Shown here: one piece after another, positions 1 through 14,346 of the stretch | Position numbering within the stretch: position 1 is the first letter of the stretch | Layout: each line of letters begins with the position of its first letter | NCBI GenBank assembly: GCA_023313575.1 | Contig: JAJTTP010000004.1 | Location: 1,860,001-1,924,000 of the forward strand | Origin: Eutypella sp. D-1 | Taxonomy: Eukaryota; Ascomycota; Sordariomycetes; Xylariales; Diatrypaceae | Reading direction: 5' to 3' | Length of the DNA: 64,000 bases | Translations under genes and position numbers: made by a program | Notes under the pieces: generated by a model | What the model saw: only the letters and a program-made list of their open reading frames with translations | Databases searched by the model: none | Told to the model about the DNA's origin: nothing

Positions 1-3000
1 ACGCTGATCTATGCCGGTGGTTTATTGCCAACTCCTCGTGCCCATGTTTCAAAGAGGAAGGTCGACAAACCAAAATATCGATCACCTACCAAACTGGACC
101 GCGGGCTGCGGGAATGGCGTTGGTCGGTTTTTAGTGAACTGACAACACCGGGGAGAGGGAAGAGAGGGTGTGGGTAACTATGTGTGTTTGTTTGTGTGTG
201 TGTGTGTGTGTGTGTGGGTGAATGCGAGGGTGGATGGATGTGAGTGGATGTTGATGAGCCTCACCTCTCAGGAGAGCCGCGAGCGGGGCCGGGGGCCGTT
301 AGTGGTGTGGCTGGAGATGGACACAAGACACAAGAGAGGTCAGATTCCTTTCGAGACGTCCATGTTTCAAATCATTATATGCAGGCATCTCCGCTTGATG
401 ACCCGGACAGGGGGGATAACCCCACAACTCGCGCTATCGATGAATACATTGGAATCAACTTCCCGAACGGCCGTGGCCATGGAGAGGAACTACCTCATAG
501 TCACCTATGTCGGAAATAATCCTCTTTCTGCCTTCCCCTCCTCTCTCTCTCTCAGTACGAGAAGTATTCATAGGTACAACTTATTTGCTAGCCGATCTCG
601 TGACTTCTGATCAGGTGAGGTGAGCGATCACTTATTAGTGCAATACTTTTCGGACCTTCTGAAACGGCTTACGGCTTGTCAATCTCGCAGATGGGGAAAG
701 AATCCGGGGTAGAGAGCTTGAATCTTCGTCTTGTTCCGGCGAGGTCTTTAGGTAAGTAACAATAAGGACTTATGCAATAGACTATGTAATAAATAAGCCT
801 CTCCCCTCCCCCCTTTCCCTCGACCGCCCGCTCGATGGATCTTTGCCAAGGCTCTTTCGTGTTTGACGATGTGCAAGGTTGAAATGCGTTCATTGCTACG
901 CTACGGACGAACGAACCACTTGTAAATACAAGTAACGACCCCAGCAGTTGTTTCCATAGAAATGCATAAGCATAAGTCGAGAAGAACTACGTTTGCTTTA
1001 TTAGAAGTTTATTACAATGAAATCAGACTTGAAGGACTTTCATAGGCTATAACAGGTTGTCGTTCTTTATATTTAAATAGCTTTAATAACTTAAGGATTA
1101 CTATGTAAAGTACTTAAGGTATGAAGTATATTACGTCCTATGTTATACCTTCTACCTAGGTGGGCTTATATACACTCGAAGTATTTATTGTTTAACTACA
1201 TAAATAAGCTTCATCTTATAACAGCAGGGAGCAGCAAAGCTAAAGTTGGCTTTCGGACTAATTAACCGTCATAACGTATCTCATAAGGCTACTTATGTAG
1301 GTGCTAATATATACCAGGTACGTATAAGTTGGGATACTTAGATGCGTGGAATACCACAAGATCATGGTGACTATCTACAGCCACGCGCTGAAAATTAAAG
1401 CTCACTACTAGGTAGGTACATCGGTAGGTAGACACATATTTCTTACTCCGGTGTATCAACTATATACTGTGTTACGTTTTATATACAATTGCTTCTCACT
1501 ACAGAATATTAAAGGTATAAGCAATTGCTACGTAAAGTATTCAAGTAAAGAAGTTATGCGCCATCTGCATAATAGCTGCCCCTCCTTAACCCCTCATCCC
1601 CTCTCCCCTCTTACATTGAAAGCAAGTACAGAAGTAATCGACAGAATCGTACATAGTACTCAAGCACTAGAACTCTAGAAGGTATCATCTGGTCAATATT
1701 TCCTTTCCCCTGCCCTTAACTCCTAAATCCCTAAATAGCAACCTCATTTTAAGATCCGATGCCTTGTCACAGGGAATTTCCGGGCTTGCCAGAACGAGTT
1801 AGGGTGCTCGAGTCTCACATGCAACCATGCACCGAGTCTCACTTAATGAGGCAATCTCGTCGTCCCTGGGGTTGCCCGCCCCGGTAAGCCTCAGCTTTTC
1901 TAGTACATAGGGCTCAAGAAGTTCTGATTAGAGTTGTGTAAGATGTAGTATCTACGGGATGTATCAGATGTATCAGATGTAGCTAAAACGGCTGCCAAGA
2001 AATACGATTCCAATCTATCAATCATCAAAATCTATATTTATACACAACTAGACAAGCATTATACAACCGACCCTTGTATGCATGCATATATAACTGCCTA
2101 AACCCAGAAGTATAATATGTATAAGTGCCGGGATATTACCGCCGTCGGCCCTCTCCCATTCGAAGAAAAATCCCTATTAGGGAAACCACCAATTCCCGAG
2201 CATTTATTTTTAATGAGGTTACTACTACTACTGCTGCTGCTTCTGCCGTTGCCAAAATCGGGAGCTTCCAAGAGCCTTACATACCCGCTAACATCCATGA
2301 TAGACAATGATCGACTTTGCCCACATCGAGCCCTACAGGACCCTGATATTTCCGCGTGCCCCATTTGCCCATCGCCTCTTCTTCGTTTTGAGGACCTGGC
2401 CCGTCAATTCGAAACATCGCCCATCGCGCGATTCGGGTAAGCGTGCGATGCTCGGTTCGGTCCCGAGATGATTTAGGACAAGTCTCGTTAGATCCTCGTC
2501 GGGGCTTTTCTCTTAAGAAGAAAAGAAAGAAGGAAGAAGAAAAAGCAAAGCAAAGCCTGGCAAGAAGCTAGTTACCTGCAAGCCTCCCTTCCTCTGCCCA
2601 TGCTGTAACCTGGGATGCTTCTGATCATCACTTGGTAATTCATCACCCCTCGTTACTAGACTACTGTTGCACAACAAAGTCCTACTACTTCATTGCGAGA
2701 GGTATTCCAAGATTCTCTGAGTTGCAATCAAAGCTGTACAATTAAGTACAAAGAGCCTCCTTGCTGTAGCTGTTCTTTCTTGACACGCAGGTCATATCCA
2801 TATGCATGCCCTGCAGACGGCCAGGCAGGATGGGTGCGCAATTTCGAACTTGCACATCGAATAAACAGGCCAGCTGCAACCTCAAGACAGGGTTACGGTG
2901 TAATCGTACTTTGGGCGCATTTGGACCTGCGCAATATATAATTATAATGTGTCAATATAACTGACGGGAATTGGACATGTGTGGCTTGGCGTCATATATA

Positions 3001-6000
3001 CAGCATTAGATATAACACATACATACACGTAGGTAGGGAGATATGTAAGTAAGGACTGTGCCTTTTTTTTTCTTCTTTGAATACCTGGTTAGTTACATCC
3101 ATATAACTATAGACTGCCGTACCTGGTCCGAAGGCGCGTTTCGTACAAGGTGAGATCAGTGCTGTATGGACGGATCTTAACGTCGATGTTTCAAAAGGAA
3201 AAGGGAAAAAAAGACTTCAGGACGCTCTAGGAATTGATCGGCCCACTTCGCTGCATATACGTAGCGTGTACAAGGCCGGATGGGCACGCACTCCTCGATG
3301 TATGTCGATGTAGGTACCTCCGATAATTCGTACCTCCGAAGGTCTTAGACTCGTGGCCAACGGTCGAACCCATCATATTGGCTTTTCCAACAAGAGTTAC
3401 TTATATGTATTGTACTAGGCCGGTGTCTACTCGCTGTTAAAGACATGTCTACCCCGGCTCGACCGATAACCGAATAACTCGTTTATACCTACCTAGCCTA
3501 CCTAGAGGTATGTAGATATTGGGTGGGTACTTCGCCGGCCAGGCGCTGTGAAAGAAGACACGAACTTTTCCAATCTGTAAACCTCTTAAACCTGTCTATT
3601 TCCAGGTCTATATTGTACTATGTAGCACAAATGCAACGAGGGTAACTAGTAGGGTAGTGCCCGCTGCATATCATCTGTTGCAACTGCATACGACATAACT
3701 TGAGAGACGTCCACCAATACGCCAATACGACTATACACACCAATCTGCACCGAGTACATGATACTGGCGCACACACACACAAACCTTGGAAAGCTTCCAT
3801 GCATTAGCCACCCAGGCTGCCAGGCCAAGCTCCAGCCCGTTCTTTTATTTTATTTTTTAAATGTACCATACGGCGTGCAGAGATCCGGGAAGGAGAAAAT
3901 GAGAGATCCAAGAAGGGATGGAAGCAGATGGGCAGGCGGGTTGTAACCAGGCCGACATGGGAACTGATGGGGGAATAGAACACACCAGACCTTCCCGACT
4001 CCCTTTCGAGCTTTAGTTGAGTGACATTCCGAGCTGAGCCACACCTAGGCAGCGATCGACTCTCACTCAATGCACTGCAACTTGCTGCTTCCGGCTTCCT
4101 ACACTTGTAGCATACCTATCTATGTAGTAGGTAGGTAGGACTTTTTAAGGGCAGTCCGGTCTCAGAGGTCTGCGATTTCCACGTAGTACTTACCTAGGGC
4201 AATGTAGCTACCACCTGACTCGGGTAGTTGACTTGCTTAGGTCGGGTATGGTTACCACTTACACTTACACATTACCGACTATACGATACAATATTCCGAT
4301 ACGACAACGACATACCTAATAAATGAAAATATATACTGGACATTGCGTACGCCGCGACATGCCGTTCAGCCAGCCATGCAGGAAAGTCTGCCTTACCCTG
4401 CCGTATCCGCACAACAGCACAAGATCACCGAAAAGGGTATGGGGGACATGGGTAGCAGCCGAGCAAGAAAGAAGTCCGTCCCATAGCGATGGACAAAAAC
4501 GAAACGACCAGTTCGGCTTACTTGCCTGTTCGCTGTGCAGATCCTGCGCTACTTATGTGGTTGATGTCTGTTACCGACTTGAGACGGGATTGCGGGACGT
4601 CTTTCTCTGATACCTACCGTAATTAGGTATGTATTCAGTCAGGTATTGTATTTTTCCCGAATTCATGGCAGGGTACCACATCAAAGCTACTGGAGCTAAA
4701 AGTTGCGATAAGCTGTCCAAGCTTAGTAGTATTACAAGACAAGCATTCGGGTGCAAAAAAGAGAAGGACACCATGGCAGTGTTCACAATTCAGTATTACG
4801 GAGCCTGGGATCTGTGGCGTTCGCCTCCTCCCCCCCCCTCATTAACCCCCCGGACACACTATGTACCTAGGTATACACACCTATGTATTTGCATATAAGG
4901 TATTAGAACTTTGGAAGGGATAACTTACCAACAGGCACCTACCAACCTACACCTAGTACTTTGAGGTTCTCTACATGGCATTGCAGGTAGTGACCATTTG
5001 CTATACGCCAGTTCCTCCCTACCCGTCAGCCTTCGTCTCTTTATGTTTCCCCATCTCCTTCTCCAGCGCTTTTGAACCCAGGTTCTTTAGTGGCTGTCCG
5101 ACCCCACGAGCCTATTTGTCCAGTATACCTACCAATTTATGTACATGTGTGCATTATACTGAGGCATGTACCTAGGTACCCAACAACCTTCAAACACTCC
5201 CTGCAATTGCATAATTGTAAATACCTAGCTGTAAATAACTTTGTCGTTTCTTCTCGCTTTCATATTCCCTTATCCACCACCCCTCTCATCCCCCTTTAAT
5301 GTACCTAAGGGGCCCTCTCGCCCTCTCTCTTAGCTTCTCCCTTCAAGTACCTACCTACCTCAGGGCTACTCAGGTATACCTAAGAGAAGTGCCTAGGTAC
5401 AGCTGGTTTTTTTTTCTTCCGCATTTTTTCTTTCCCGAGGGTCTTCTTTCCCTACTACAGTACCTACCTACCCAAGGTACCTACTCAGTAAGTACCTACA
5501 TGTAGGTAGTCAGAGTAGTACACCCCCACATTCATTGATTCGTTCGTTCCCTTCCAAGGTTTCCTTAGGTCGTTTTCCATCCACACGGCCTCCTTGAATC
5601 TTTTTTCTTCCCAAGCTTGCTGGAACCCACCAGCCCACCCAAACACTAAGCCCACTACGCATCGAGGGATCGACCCTGCATAACTACCACCAGCCGGCCC
5701 CTGCCTGTTATTATCTTCTGTCATTCATAGTGGGCGGCCTGGCGGCCAGAGCACACTAGCTTGAGACTAAGTAGCTCTTCGAGACATCGAAGCTTCTCGG
5801 TTGAGCAATGCCGCCATGACAAAAAGGAGGGGGGAGCTGGAGAGGAGAGGAGAGGAGAGGAGAGGGAGGGGACTTTTTGGGGAATACCTACTACTACATA
5901 CTTAGGTATGTATGTAGAGACCCTCGAATACAAGAATCGACTAGACTAATAGCCTTGAACGAGCCTTTTCACCACGCGCGGTCCAATGATTCAATTCTTC

Positions 6001-7805
6001 AATGATCCAAATGGTCCAATGGTTTAAATGGTCCAGTGATCCACGCCATCTCACTGGCTGACAAAACTCGCCGGCCCGGACGATACCTGCATTTGTAACT
6101 GGACTCAGCTTTCCAAGGTTGTACTTTGTAAATCAAAAAAACATGGAACCCGGAACCCTTGAACCCTGATAGAGGCGAGACAGGTAGACAGGGACTAAAA
6201 GTAGGCTCTAAAAGTAGCCCACATCTTATCCCCTTCCTCCTACATCTAATACTAATAGTGATACTAATAACTACCTACTGCCCACTTCCTACCTACATAC
6301 ATATGTAGGAACGAAGTACTACTTGGATAGGTTCATCGCAGCCTTGCCATGGCGGTGGGGTGAATAGAGAGACAGATAGACAAAGAGAAAGAAAAAAGAG
6401 AGAGTAAGAGAGAGATAGAGAGAGATTCCCCCCTCCCGTCTTCCCTTCTCTACTTACTCGCGTTGTTGATGTTTTGTTTTGCTTTTGTGTTGTTGTTATT
6501 GGCCGTAGCTTGTGGTGTTTCTTCTACCTATCCTACCTATAACCTATAACCTAAGTTATACAAAGTAGTTTAGCTTTCAAGCCGCTCTCCTGCCCGTCTT
6601 GTGTTTCTCCCTTGACGAGGATTGGTCCTCAGGCGTCACTGCCTCTCTCTCCTACTAACCTTTCTCCTTCTCTCCCAGTATCAGCACCCCCCGCCTGCCT
6701 ACTTCTTGACGGTCTTTTTGAGCTTTCAACTTCCCTTTCCTTAACCAACTCGAGCAGCCCATATCCATGCTCACCCGTTTCAAGGAAGCTTACTTATCCT
6801 GTCTTAGCCACAATCTTTTACAGGGAGCTTGTTCCCATCCCTCATGTCAAAGTCCGGTCGGGTCTTCCCAGTCATTGTGTCCGTCCGTCTGTCCATCCAC
6901 TGAGGTTTAACGCAGACGTACGTACCTAGGTAGTCAATCCCTTATAGACCCTTCCTAGCAAACTCGTCAACCCATTGGACTGCTCATCTATTCCCTACAC
7001 TAATCGTCTCGTTACCCTCCCTCCCTTGCGTCGACGCTCATCTCCCGCCTGCTGAACCAAAGTGAACCTTGGAACTCTCCAGCGGCGGCCGCCAGTGGAC
7101 TGACTAGCCAGGCGTCCCATACAGGCGTCCCATCAGCTCCACATACAGAAAACGCCCTCTTCTTCCTTTCCGTTTCGGGCATTACCCAAAACGGTCATAC
7201 GTAGTAGGCGTGAAAGAGTTGGGCTCCTCCCCCCCTCCCCTCCCCATCCACATCCATACATAGGCTACCGTCCAATTCGAGAACGCTCTCCGCTTATTTG
7301 GTGAACTGAGGCGTCCAAGCTGAGTGCCGTCTCTGAGCTTCGACCATCACACACGTGCCAGGGGTCCCTCGACCAAGCTTGCCTAAGCCGCTTTGCGCAC
7401 CGCGCGGCCTACCAGCGTCAGTGTTAGTCGCCAGTTCGGAAATCATTGAAGAACTGACCGAATACCAACACCACGGGCTGCGTGGCCATTTGTCCTGTCC
7501 CAGGTCGATACCTTCCCTCCTTTGCAATCTCCTGTATGCATTTGGTATCGATCAACAGATGAGGCTGGGCCTGGTCACCCCAATCCCAGTGCCATAAGCC
7601 CCGAATGCTTCCTCTGCCCACAACACTAAGTTGGCCGACCTCTCCAACTTGCCTATGCCAAGGTTACTACCACCTTCTTTCAAGTATATTGCGCTCAACC
7701 TACATCTCTTATCCCCCCACCCCCCCCCCCTTTTCCCCATGTAGCTGCAAAATCGATACTAGATGCTTCTAGCTTCTAGCTTTTCTGAATTCATGTGTAA
7801 TCGGG
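1..7805. other. Gene-poor intergenic region
   Basis: I see no coding sequence I can support here. The open frames are short, rich in low-complexity residues and show no recognisable family. The stretch holds a (TG)12 microsatellite at 193-216, an AT-rich tract at about 1000-1500, purine and pyrimidine tracts (GGAGA repeats near 5840-5870, AGAGAG near 6370-6425), and several copies of TACCTAGGTA (4864, 5169, 6923). The T/C-rich 6.6-7.8 kb part could be the promoter and 5' leader of the gene starting at 7806, but no start site can be fixed by eye. Confidence 0.6.
193..216. repeat. (TG)12 microsatellite
   Basis: Twelve uninterrupted TG units lie in intergenic DNA. The open frame that runs across them (Val-Cys repeats) is an artefact of the repeat. 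Confidence 0.95.
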
Positions 7806-9246
7806 ATGATGCTCACCATCAAGCAGCCAGTTCACTACGGCTATCGGACCGTCCATGACCTGCCGACACCGCCCCGAACCTCACCCCCCGTGGCCGCCCA
7901 GGAGTCTACCCAGAAGCCGCTCTCAGCTTTGCAGAAACCCAGTCCACCGGTCAAGTCCATGTCGGGGCCTCACCGTGGCCTGCCTCTGCCGGCGGCCATG
8001 GCATTACCACAACCTCCGCCAGCACCCAGTCAAGCCCACCAATCTGCTCCGGGGCCGCCGCAATTGCACTCGCAAGCACCGCAGGCTCCCTCTAGCCACA
8101 GTCAGGCCCTCGGCGCACTACCCGTTCCACCCCCATGGCAGGGCTCGGATGATTCGATGAAGACTTGGCTTGTTGCCAAGGCAGAGGAGGAGAGGAGGAA
8201 GCAGGAAGAAGAGAAAACGCGGCAGGAAAGTTTGAGGCTGGAGCAGCGGAAGCTCGAGTACGATATGCTCCGGACCTCATTGGACCGAGGAATCCCGCCT
8301 CCAATGATTCCCGTCGTGTTCGCCGGGATGGGTGGTGGAACGCTCTCGCAGGCGGCAATGGAGTGGGCGCAGCAGTATGTGACGCCACAACAAGCACATC
8401 CAGCGCACATACTACCAGCACAGGGGCCGGTATCACCGGAGCATCGAAGAGATTCGCAGCAATACGGAGCTTATTCCGGCGTACCATCCACACCGGGATC
8501 AGGACCTGCTGGACAAGGCAACTTCGTTCCGTACGGGGGACCAGGATCGCCTACGAGGCCTAGAGCGCATACTTTAGGCGTGGCAGGTCCGGTCGCGAGG
8601 ACTCTAGAGAGCTCCGGCCTTCCTCGATTGCGCACCACCGAAATGGGGGCTGGCCCCTCCGCAAATCCTTCGTTCCCGGCGCACGTGCTCGGGCCGCAGC
8701 AACAACAAGCAGCGCAGCAGCAAGAACAGTCCCCGTCGATTTACTTCCACCACTGGACGCCACCCACCTCGCAAGCAAGCTCTAATCAGCCTGGTACGCC
8801 ACCTAGGTTATCCGCATCCAGACCGAGTATGTGAAACGGAGCTAATTGTGCGCTTCAAATTAGTAGAATCGCCTCGTAAACGAAAAGCCACGGGCCCTCA
8901 GCAAGCCGCGCCGGCACCGACGTCTCAGGCGCGAGCCAGGTCACCGCCATTCGGCCACAGCGGCTCGTCTACCCTGTCAAATCCGCCCCCCGGTCGACGG
9001 CGAGGCCATTCGCGACAGAGAAGCGATATTTCCTCTTACAGACCGACGGCTAGAGGCCGAGGGGAGACTTTCGGTGGCCCATACCGTGGACCGTCGCCGG
9101 GATTTGGGGCACGTGAAGGAACGACGGCAGAATCGTCGCAAGCTGCACAGCAAACTAGGAGTAGCGCGCATTCAGTCTCTTCGCTACTGTCGGATCAGCC
9201 ATCGTCACCGCGATTTTCCACGTCGGAAATGAGGACGCATCAGCTA

Positions 9247-9279
<33 letters not shown>

Positions 9280-9381
9280 AGGGAAAGGGAAAGTGAAAGA
9301 CGAAATTCTCCCCCGGCGGACGGTGGTAATGAAAAGTCGCGTAGCGGTGGTGCACCAGGGCCGGCGGCACCACGCGAATGA
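7806..9381 (+). CDS. Pro/Gln-rich fungal protein, RfeD-like putative transcription regulator
   Basis: Two exons, 7806-8826 and 8864-9381 (acceptor 8866 also keeps frame), give about 512 aa. The intron starts GTATGT, has a CTAAT branch point and is only 37-40 nt. The start was chosen because the product begins with a conserved-looking TIKQPVHYGY segment; the Met at codon 2 is equally possible. Most of the chain is disordered: Pro/Ala-rich at residues 20-110, Ser/Gly/Pro-rich in the second half, with an 11-Gln run at 9247-9279. The one block that looks constrained is about residues 118-192: a charged Glu/Lys/Arg coiled helix followed by the segment GIPPPMIPVVFAGMGGG. From memory, proteins with this layout in other Pezizomycotina are annotated as transcription factor RfeD or similar. 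I see no DNA-binding domain, so the function is inferred. A basic PRKRK segment just after the intron could be a nuclear localisation signal. Confidence 0.75.
9247..9279 (+). repeat. CAG/CAA polyglutamine tract
   Basis: Eleven consecutive Gln codons (mixed CAG and CAA) lie in the C-terminal part of the Pro/Gln-rich protein. This is a length-variable coding microsatellite. Confidence 0.9.
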
Positions 9382-12300
9382 AATGAGATGATTTAAAACG
9401 GCAATTTCCCCTCGCACACTATCACATTTCAGGCCATCGGCCCCCTGGACGACACGAAAAACACTAGTCACAGCACCCTCCCCCCCGGCACGAGAACGAG
9501 CATGTATGACTTTAATATCATGAGAGCACGGAGTTTTACGGTTTCTTCTATCGTCGACACATTCACAGGTTGACTAGATTTAACAACTTATCGATTACAC
9601 GGAAATCAGGGACTAACACACCAACAAGATCCATTAAACTGAACACGAGACAACACCAAAATGCACCTCTTGCCGGCAATAACGTCCCCATCGGTACACA
9701 CAGGAGTTCAGAGATTGCATTGTGGACTGGGGAGAAAGGGGAGCCTAGAAGCAGAATAGGGCCCAACGTCGTCGATCGGGTTGGGGCTCGCCGGCCTTCG
9801 ATTCGCTGTGTTTACTTTATACACACATGTACCAACTTGTCTTACGCGCACAAGGTTTTATCTGCATACAACAACCGGGAAAGAACATTCTGATTTATTA
9901 ACGGTTAACGGAACTTTTTTTTTCGAACTCAAAAAGCATCACTGGATTTTCTTTTTAAGGGTCAGGCAAAAAGACGGGGAAAGGAGTTCATCAGGACCGG
10001 TCGGACATTGCGTTGGCTTGATTTTTCATATTTTCTTTCTTTTTTTTTATCATTCGGCATCTGGACCGGACGAGGACGGAAGGAAGACATTGGTTTGAAC
10101 TCGACAAATGGAGGAAAGAACAAGTGTGCTGGATGGAGAGAAAGATTCATTCGTGTATATTATATATAACTCCCCCTGCCCTCCTGGCTTAGCCTACTTT
10201 ACCTACCTATCCTACCGACGCAGAACAATTGCTCATGTCGCAAACACGGCGGCGGCCGTTCGCAACTTGCTGCGCCGCGCCGCCGTCTCGTCTCAATATC
10301 AGGGGCTTGAAGCCCGTTGACTCCTCAACCTGGCACTCCCCGTCCCGTCCCCTCTCGTCTTGTGCTGTGCCGTCTTTAGATTGCTAGGATGGAAGTAGGG
10401 ATATATGTACGGCGACTCATTACGAGCAAGGCAATCCGCGTCATGGGCTCTAAACAATCTACCTATCTTAAAACTACTGCGTATTGTATCTGCACCCTTC
10501 GGCTTGTCAAAATATGTCCCTGTGGCGTTACACGTGGCTCAGGGATAGGGGGGATAGCGTACAGTGTACCTACCTAGTCCTAAGTATTGAAACTATGTTC
10601 TGTTATGTTATCTATACCTACCTCGCCTGATGTGGCCACATCCGCGTCTTCGCCGCCACCGGAGCTGAGATGACGTAGACTACTATGCCTAGGTACTCTC
10701 TCCTACACCTATATATATGTGTGTGTATGTGTGTATAACTATGGTTTTGATATATGCAAGCGATGTATGCTGTGGCTTCGTCGGACATGTACGATGTCCG
10801 GTCTCTTGGCCCGGACCTTCCCCCCTTCCACTCCCCTCCCCTCCTCTCACCGAATCTCCTCCACAGATACACAAAATCCCTCTGGACTCCATCTCTTCCC
10901 CCTTTTGCTTCAATTGACCGATCAAGCTAGATTTCCAGGTCATCCAGAGAAAAGACACACAAGGGCGGGCCTAGGTATTCGCTCCATTCGTCCCAGCATG
11001 TATGTACGGATGTACTCATGCGCATGCATGTATGCAAACATAGATGTGTGTATATATATGCATAGATAGCCGCGCGCAGTCGCTCGTTCGGGATGGAAAG
11101 GCCGCGCGTCAGATGAGCGGGCGTCGATGGCAGGCGTCTGGATACTCTCTTCCTCGCTCTCTTACCGCCAGCCAGCCAGCCAGCCATGAGGCTAGTTGAG
11201 AACTCCCCACCGCTTTTGACTAGTTAGGCGATGCGACCTCATGAGGCCTTACGTCTACTTGACATATTCATGCATGAAATATAGGAGAGACCGTGTCCCC
11301 ACCCCGTCCTAACCGGGGCTTCCCATGAACATGGGACGATATCTCACTCCGGTGGTGACCGATCAGTAGACAGGACTTCACTTGATCACTCAGCGGAATA
11401 GACAAGAGCCGGGGTGAGAAGGGAGTCTCCTAATTTCTCCGTCTATATCTGCTGCTATTGCTACAGTACCCACGCCACGCCCACGCCACAGTTACAGTTA
11501 CACCTTTTTTTTTGGACTTCTATCTAATTTACCTGTCTACACGTGCTTGATCTTCTCGTATAGAGATCTCTTTCTTTCTCCCTTATTAAATAGGTACGAC
11601 CCCCGTTGCGGCTGAACGTATATATAAGTCAATACTTGTTTGGTTGTTTTCGTGCTGCATGCTTATTAGGTGGCGGGCTCGTTTGTGTCTGCTTGTTGCT
11701 GCTTCATCTTTCGTCTTTCGTTACTTTTTTTCTTTTTTTTTTCTCATATACATTTTTTTATTTCTTTTCCTCGTCATATAGGAGGACCGATGTCCGATCA
11801 AGCAGAACGTTGTCGTACTGGTACCGACCCACCGGGTTCAGCCGTTACGTGCTAGGTTCAATATAGATGAAACGGTCCGCTCGAATGATCGAACTCGACG
11901 TCTCCCGTCTTGTAAAGTGCAGCCGGCCTCGTCCTCGGCCACCGCCATAGCTAGCGGGCAGGTAAATTATACAATAGATCGGTAATAAGGAGCCGGCCAG
12001 TACGGGGACCATCCTCGATCACACCTAACTCTGCTTGATTAACTTGGAAGGAAATGTACATATACTAACTACCTACTCTCAACTACCGGATAGATAACTT
12101 ACGGGATTGGGAAAACGATGGGAGAAACACGGCGCATGCGTGGCCTAAACAAGAATTGGTGCCGTGTATTTATTGATCGACGGCGGCCAGTTATGTAGCC
12201 ACCGGGGGGGATACCGTTAAAGTGTTTCCCACGACCTCCGCCCAGACTTACAGCAATCAGGAGACACCCCAATACACTGTACTCACCGCACTTATCGCAA

Positions 12301-13678
12301 GAAATTCCCCACGATCTGTGCTTTGGCTGATGTCTTGTGCTACTCCCGGAGTTGGTAGTGAGAGCGGAGGCACGGAGATGGCCGGACCCTGATTCCGCGG
12401 TCTAACACTACTGCTACTACCGTCAATGTTGTCGATCAACCCCCCTTTTCTTCTAGACGTGTGTATACTCCGCCGTACCGCTTTATATACGACAAGGCAA
12501 TAAATAACGACAACAACGACAACAACCGTGCTCCATCGTCACCGGCGACGCGAGAATGGATCACTCATGTCTGCGGGTATTTATAGAAACCAAAATCCAT
12601 GCCTCTCGTGCGGTAGGTCCCGTCCGATTATGGGTTATGCCCGTCTGCCAAGTACTGCGTACAGGCAGGTAGTAGTAGTAGTAGTAGGTATGGAATGCAA
12701 TGTAGTTTAAGTAAGGTAGCATTGAGGGACGCCCGGACACCACTGGGCACGCCCGGAATGTCTCTCATGTATGCATGCCAATCTTACCTTCTTGTCTTAG
12801 CCCTGAGCCTCCTTTCCCTACTCGCTCTCGGGCGGACGAACGAGCTTTCAAGATGCAGGCCCCGCCCCCGATGCAACCCATTCCCCTCTCCCCCCGGTCT
12901 GTCCGTCCGTCAGATAAAAAGAGACGACAGGAAAATATTAGACTACCACCCCACTCCCCCCCTCCCCAGCCGCCCGCGGCTATTATGACAACTCGCGGGT
13001 CGACCCAACTCTGGCGGGTGGTCCAAGCCCTTGAATGTAACCCTACCAACGCCAACATACAACCCCCTGTCCCACACTTGCTTACTGCAACATCCGTTTC
13101 CTGGGCATCCTAAGAGGCAGCCTATGACCGTTTCTCTTCCCGAGACATGACCCAGAGGGCGGGGAGGGGAGAGTAGGGGGTGCAAACAAACAGGATTTGG
13201 GAAGGGTGGGTAGATTGGTAGCATCGTGCGGGTCCCGCGCGAAACTACCTTGTCTGTCAGGCCGCCCGGGGTTACAAGCTAGGCGGGTAAGTTGGTCGAT
13301 CCGTGGTTCTTGACTGCTCAGATAGGCGCCCGTCAATCTATCGGGGCTTTATTAGCCGCCGCCCTGCCGGTCCATGGGGGGGTGCCGCGGGTGTAAAGCG
13401 GCTAGGTTATGATGGTGCGGCTGGGGTTTTGCCCCCCACTCCCACTCCTACTCCTCCCTATGTATTTGATATATTGCCGTCTAATTTGGCATGTGGCTTA
13501 TTAAAGATGACAGAATATTTGGACTTCTGTATATGACTCACCCGATCTTCTTATTTTTATCCCGCCTCTCCTTCTCAGAAAAGGAGAAGAATCGACAGTG
13601 GGGATGCATGAGAAGGCCGAGTGGATGCCGTTTAAAGGAAGTGTAACCCCTACCTGTGTTTAGGCATAATAGTCGCCG

Positions 13679-13710
<32 letters not shown>

Positions 13711-14346
13711 AACGGACTTTTCAATAAACTCCCCCCTTCCCCTATTCATGCTTTCTCTTAACCGGGGAAGTAGTATTGGTTTATGCTCACAACACATATT
13801 ATCATTAGGACAAGATAGTTTGATCGGTGGCGTAACTTCTTCATGCCTATCTCAGTTGGGCGACTGGCATGACGTTTCTCCCACCCGCCTTCAGACCAGC
13901 AGATTTACGCGGGCGCTTCGTCCCTATTAAGTAATCCCCCTTATCCTCCATATGCAACCACGGAACCCTTTGCCCATGCTTCTTGTGTTTATCATGCGTC
14001 GTGTCATAAATTATACCGGGCTATCTTAACCGCGCCTCTTTCACAGCCTAGCCCCGCTTCCGAAGCTCGTTTATGTAAGAAGCTCATTGTGAGTGTACCA
14101 AGTCATGATGTCAAATGTAATGAGCGATGTATCTATTCATATAATGAGCGTGATATTGTCCCGGGACGGTGATCATGAAAACAAGTAAAACTACACTGCA
14201 AGACAGCGACCGCCTATCGACCGCCGGATTTTTGCCGGCATGACACTCCGTCTCGAGAGCGTAGTTTCAACCAAGCTCGAGTACTGGTGATGTCCCAACA
14301 CTCCTCACGGGTCGCCGTTCTTCATCTCAGAGTCACCAAGCAACAC
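9382..14346. other. Intergenic region without recognisable gene
   Basis: No frame here has a recognisable domain or a coherent set of exons. It contains T-rich and pyrimidine tracts (for example 11500-11520 and 11720-11770), a (GT)13 microsatellite at 13679-13704, a CGGCGGCGG-type patch near 10250-10280, and TAG repeats near 12670. The first few hundred bases after 9381 are probably the 3' untranslated region of the preceding gene. Confidence 0.55.
13679..13704. repeat. (GT)13 microsatellite
   Basis: Thirteen GT units followed by GCGTGT in intergenic DNA. The apparent Cys-Val frame over it is not a gene. Confidence 0.95.

Noticed and set aside
170..610. Open frame starting over the TG repeat
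   Set aside because: The start is made of microsatellite-derived Cys-Val codons and the rest has no domain or splice context.
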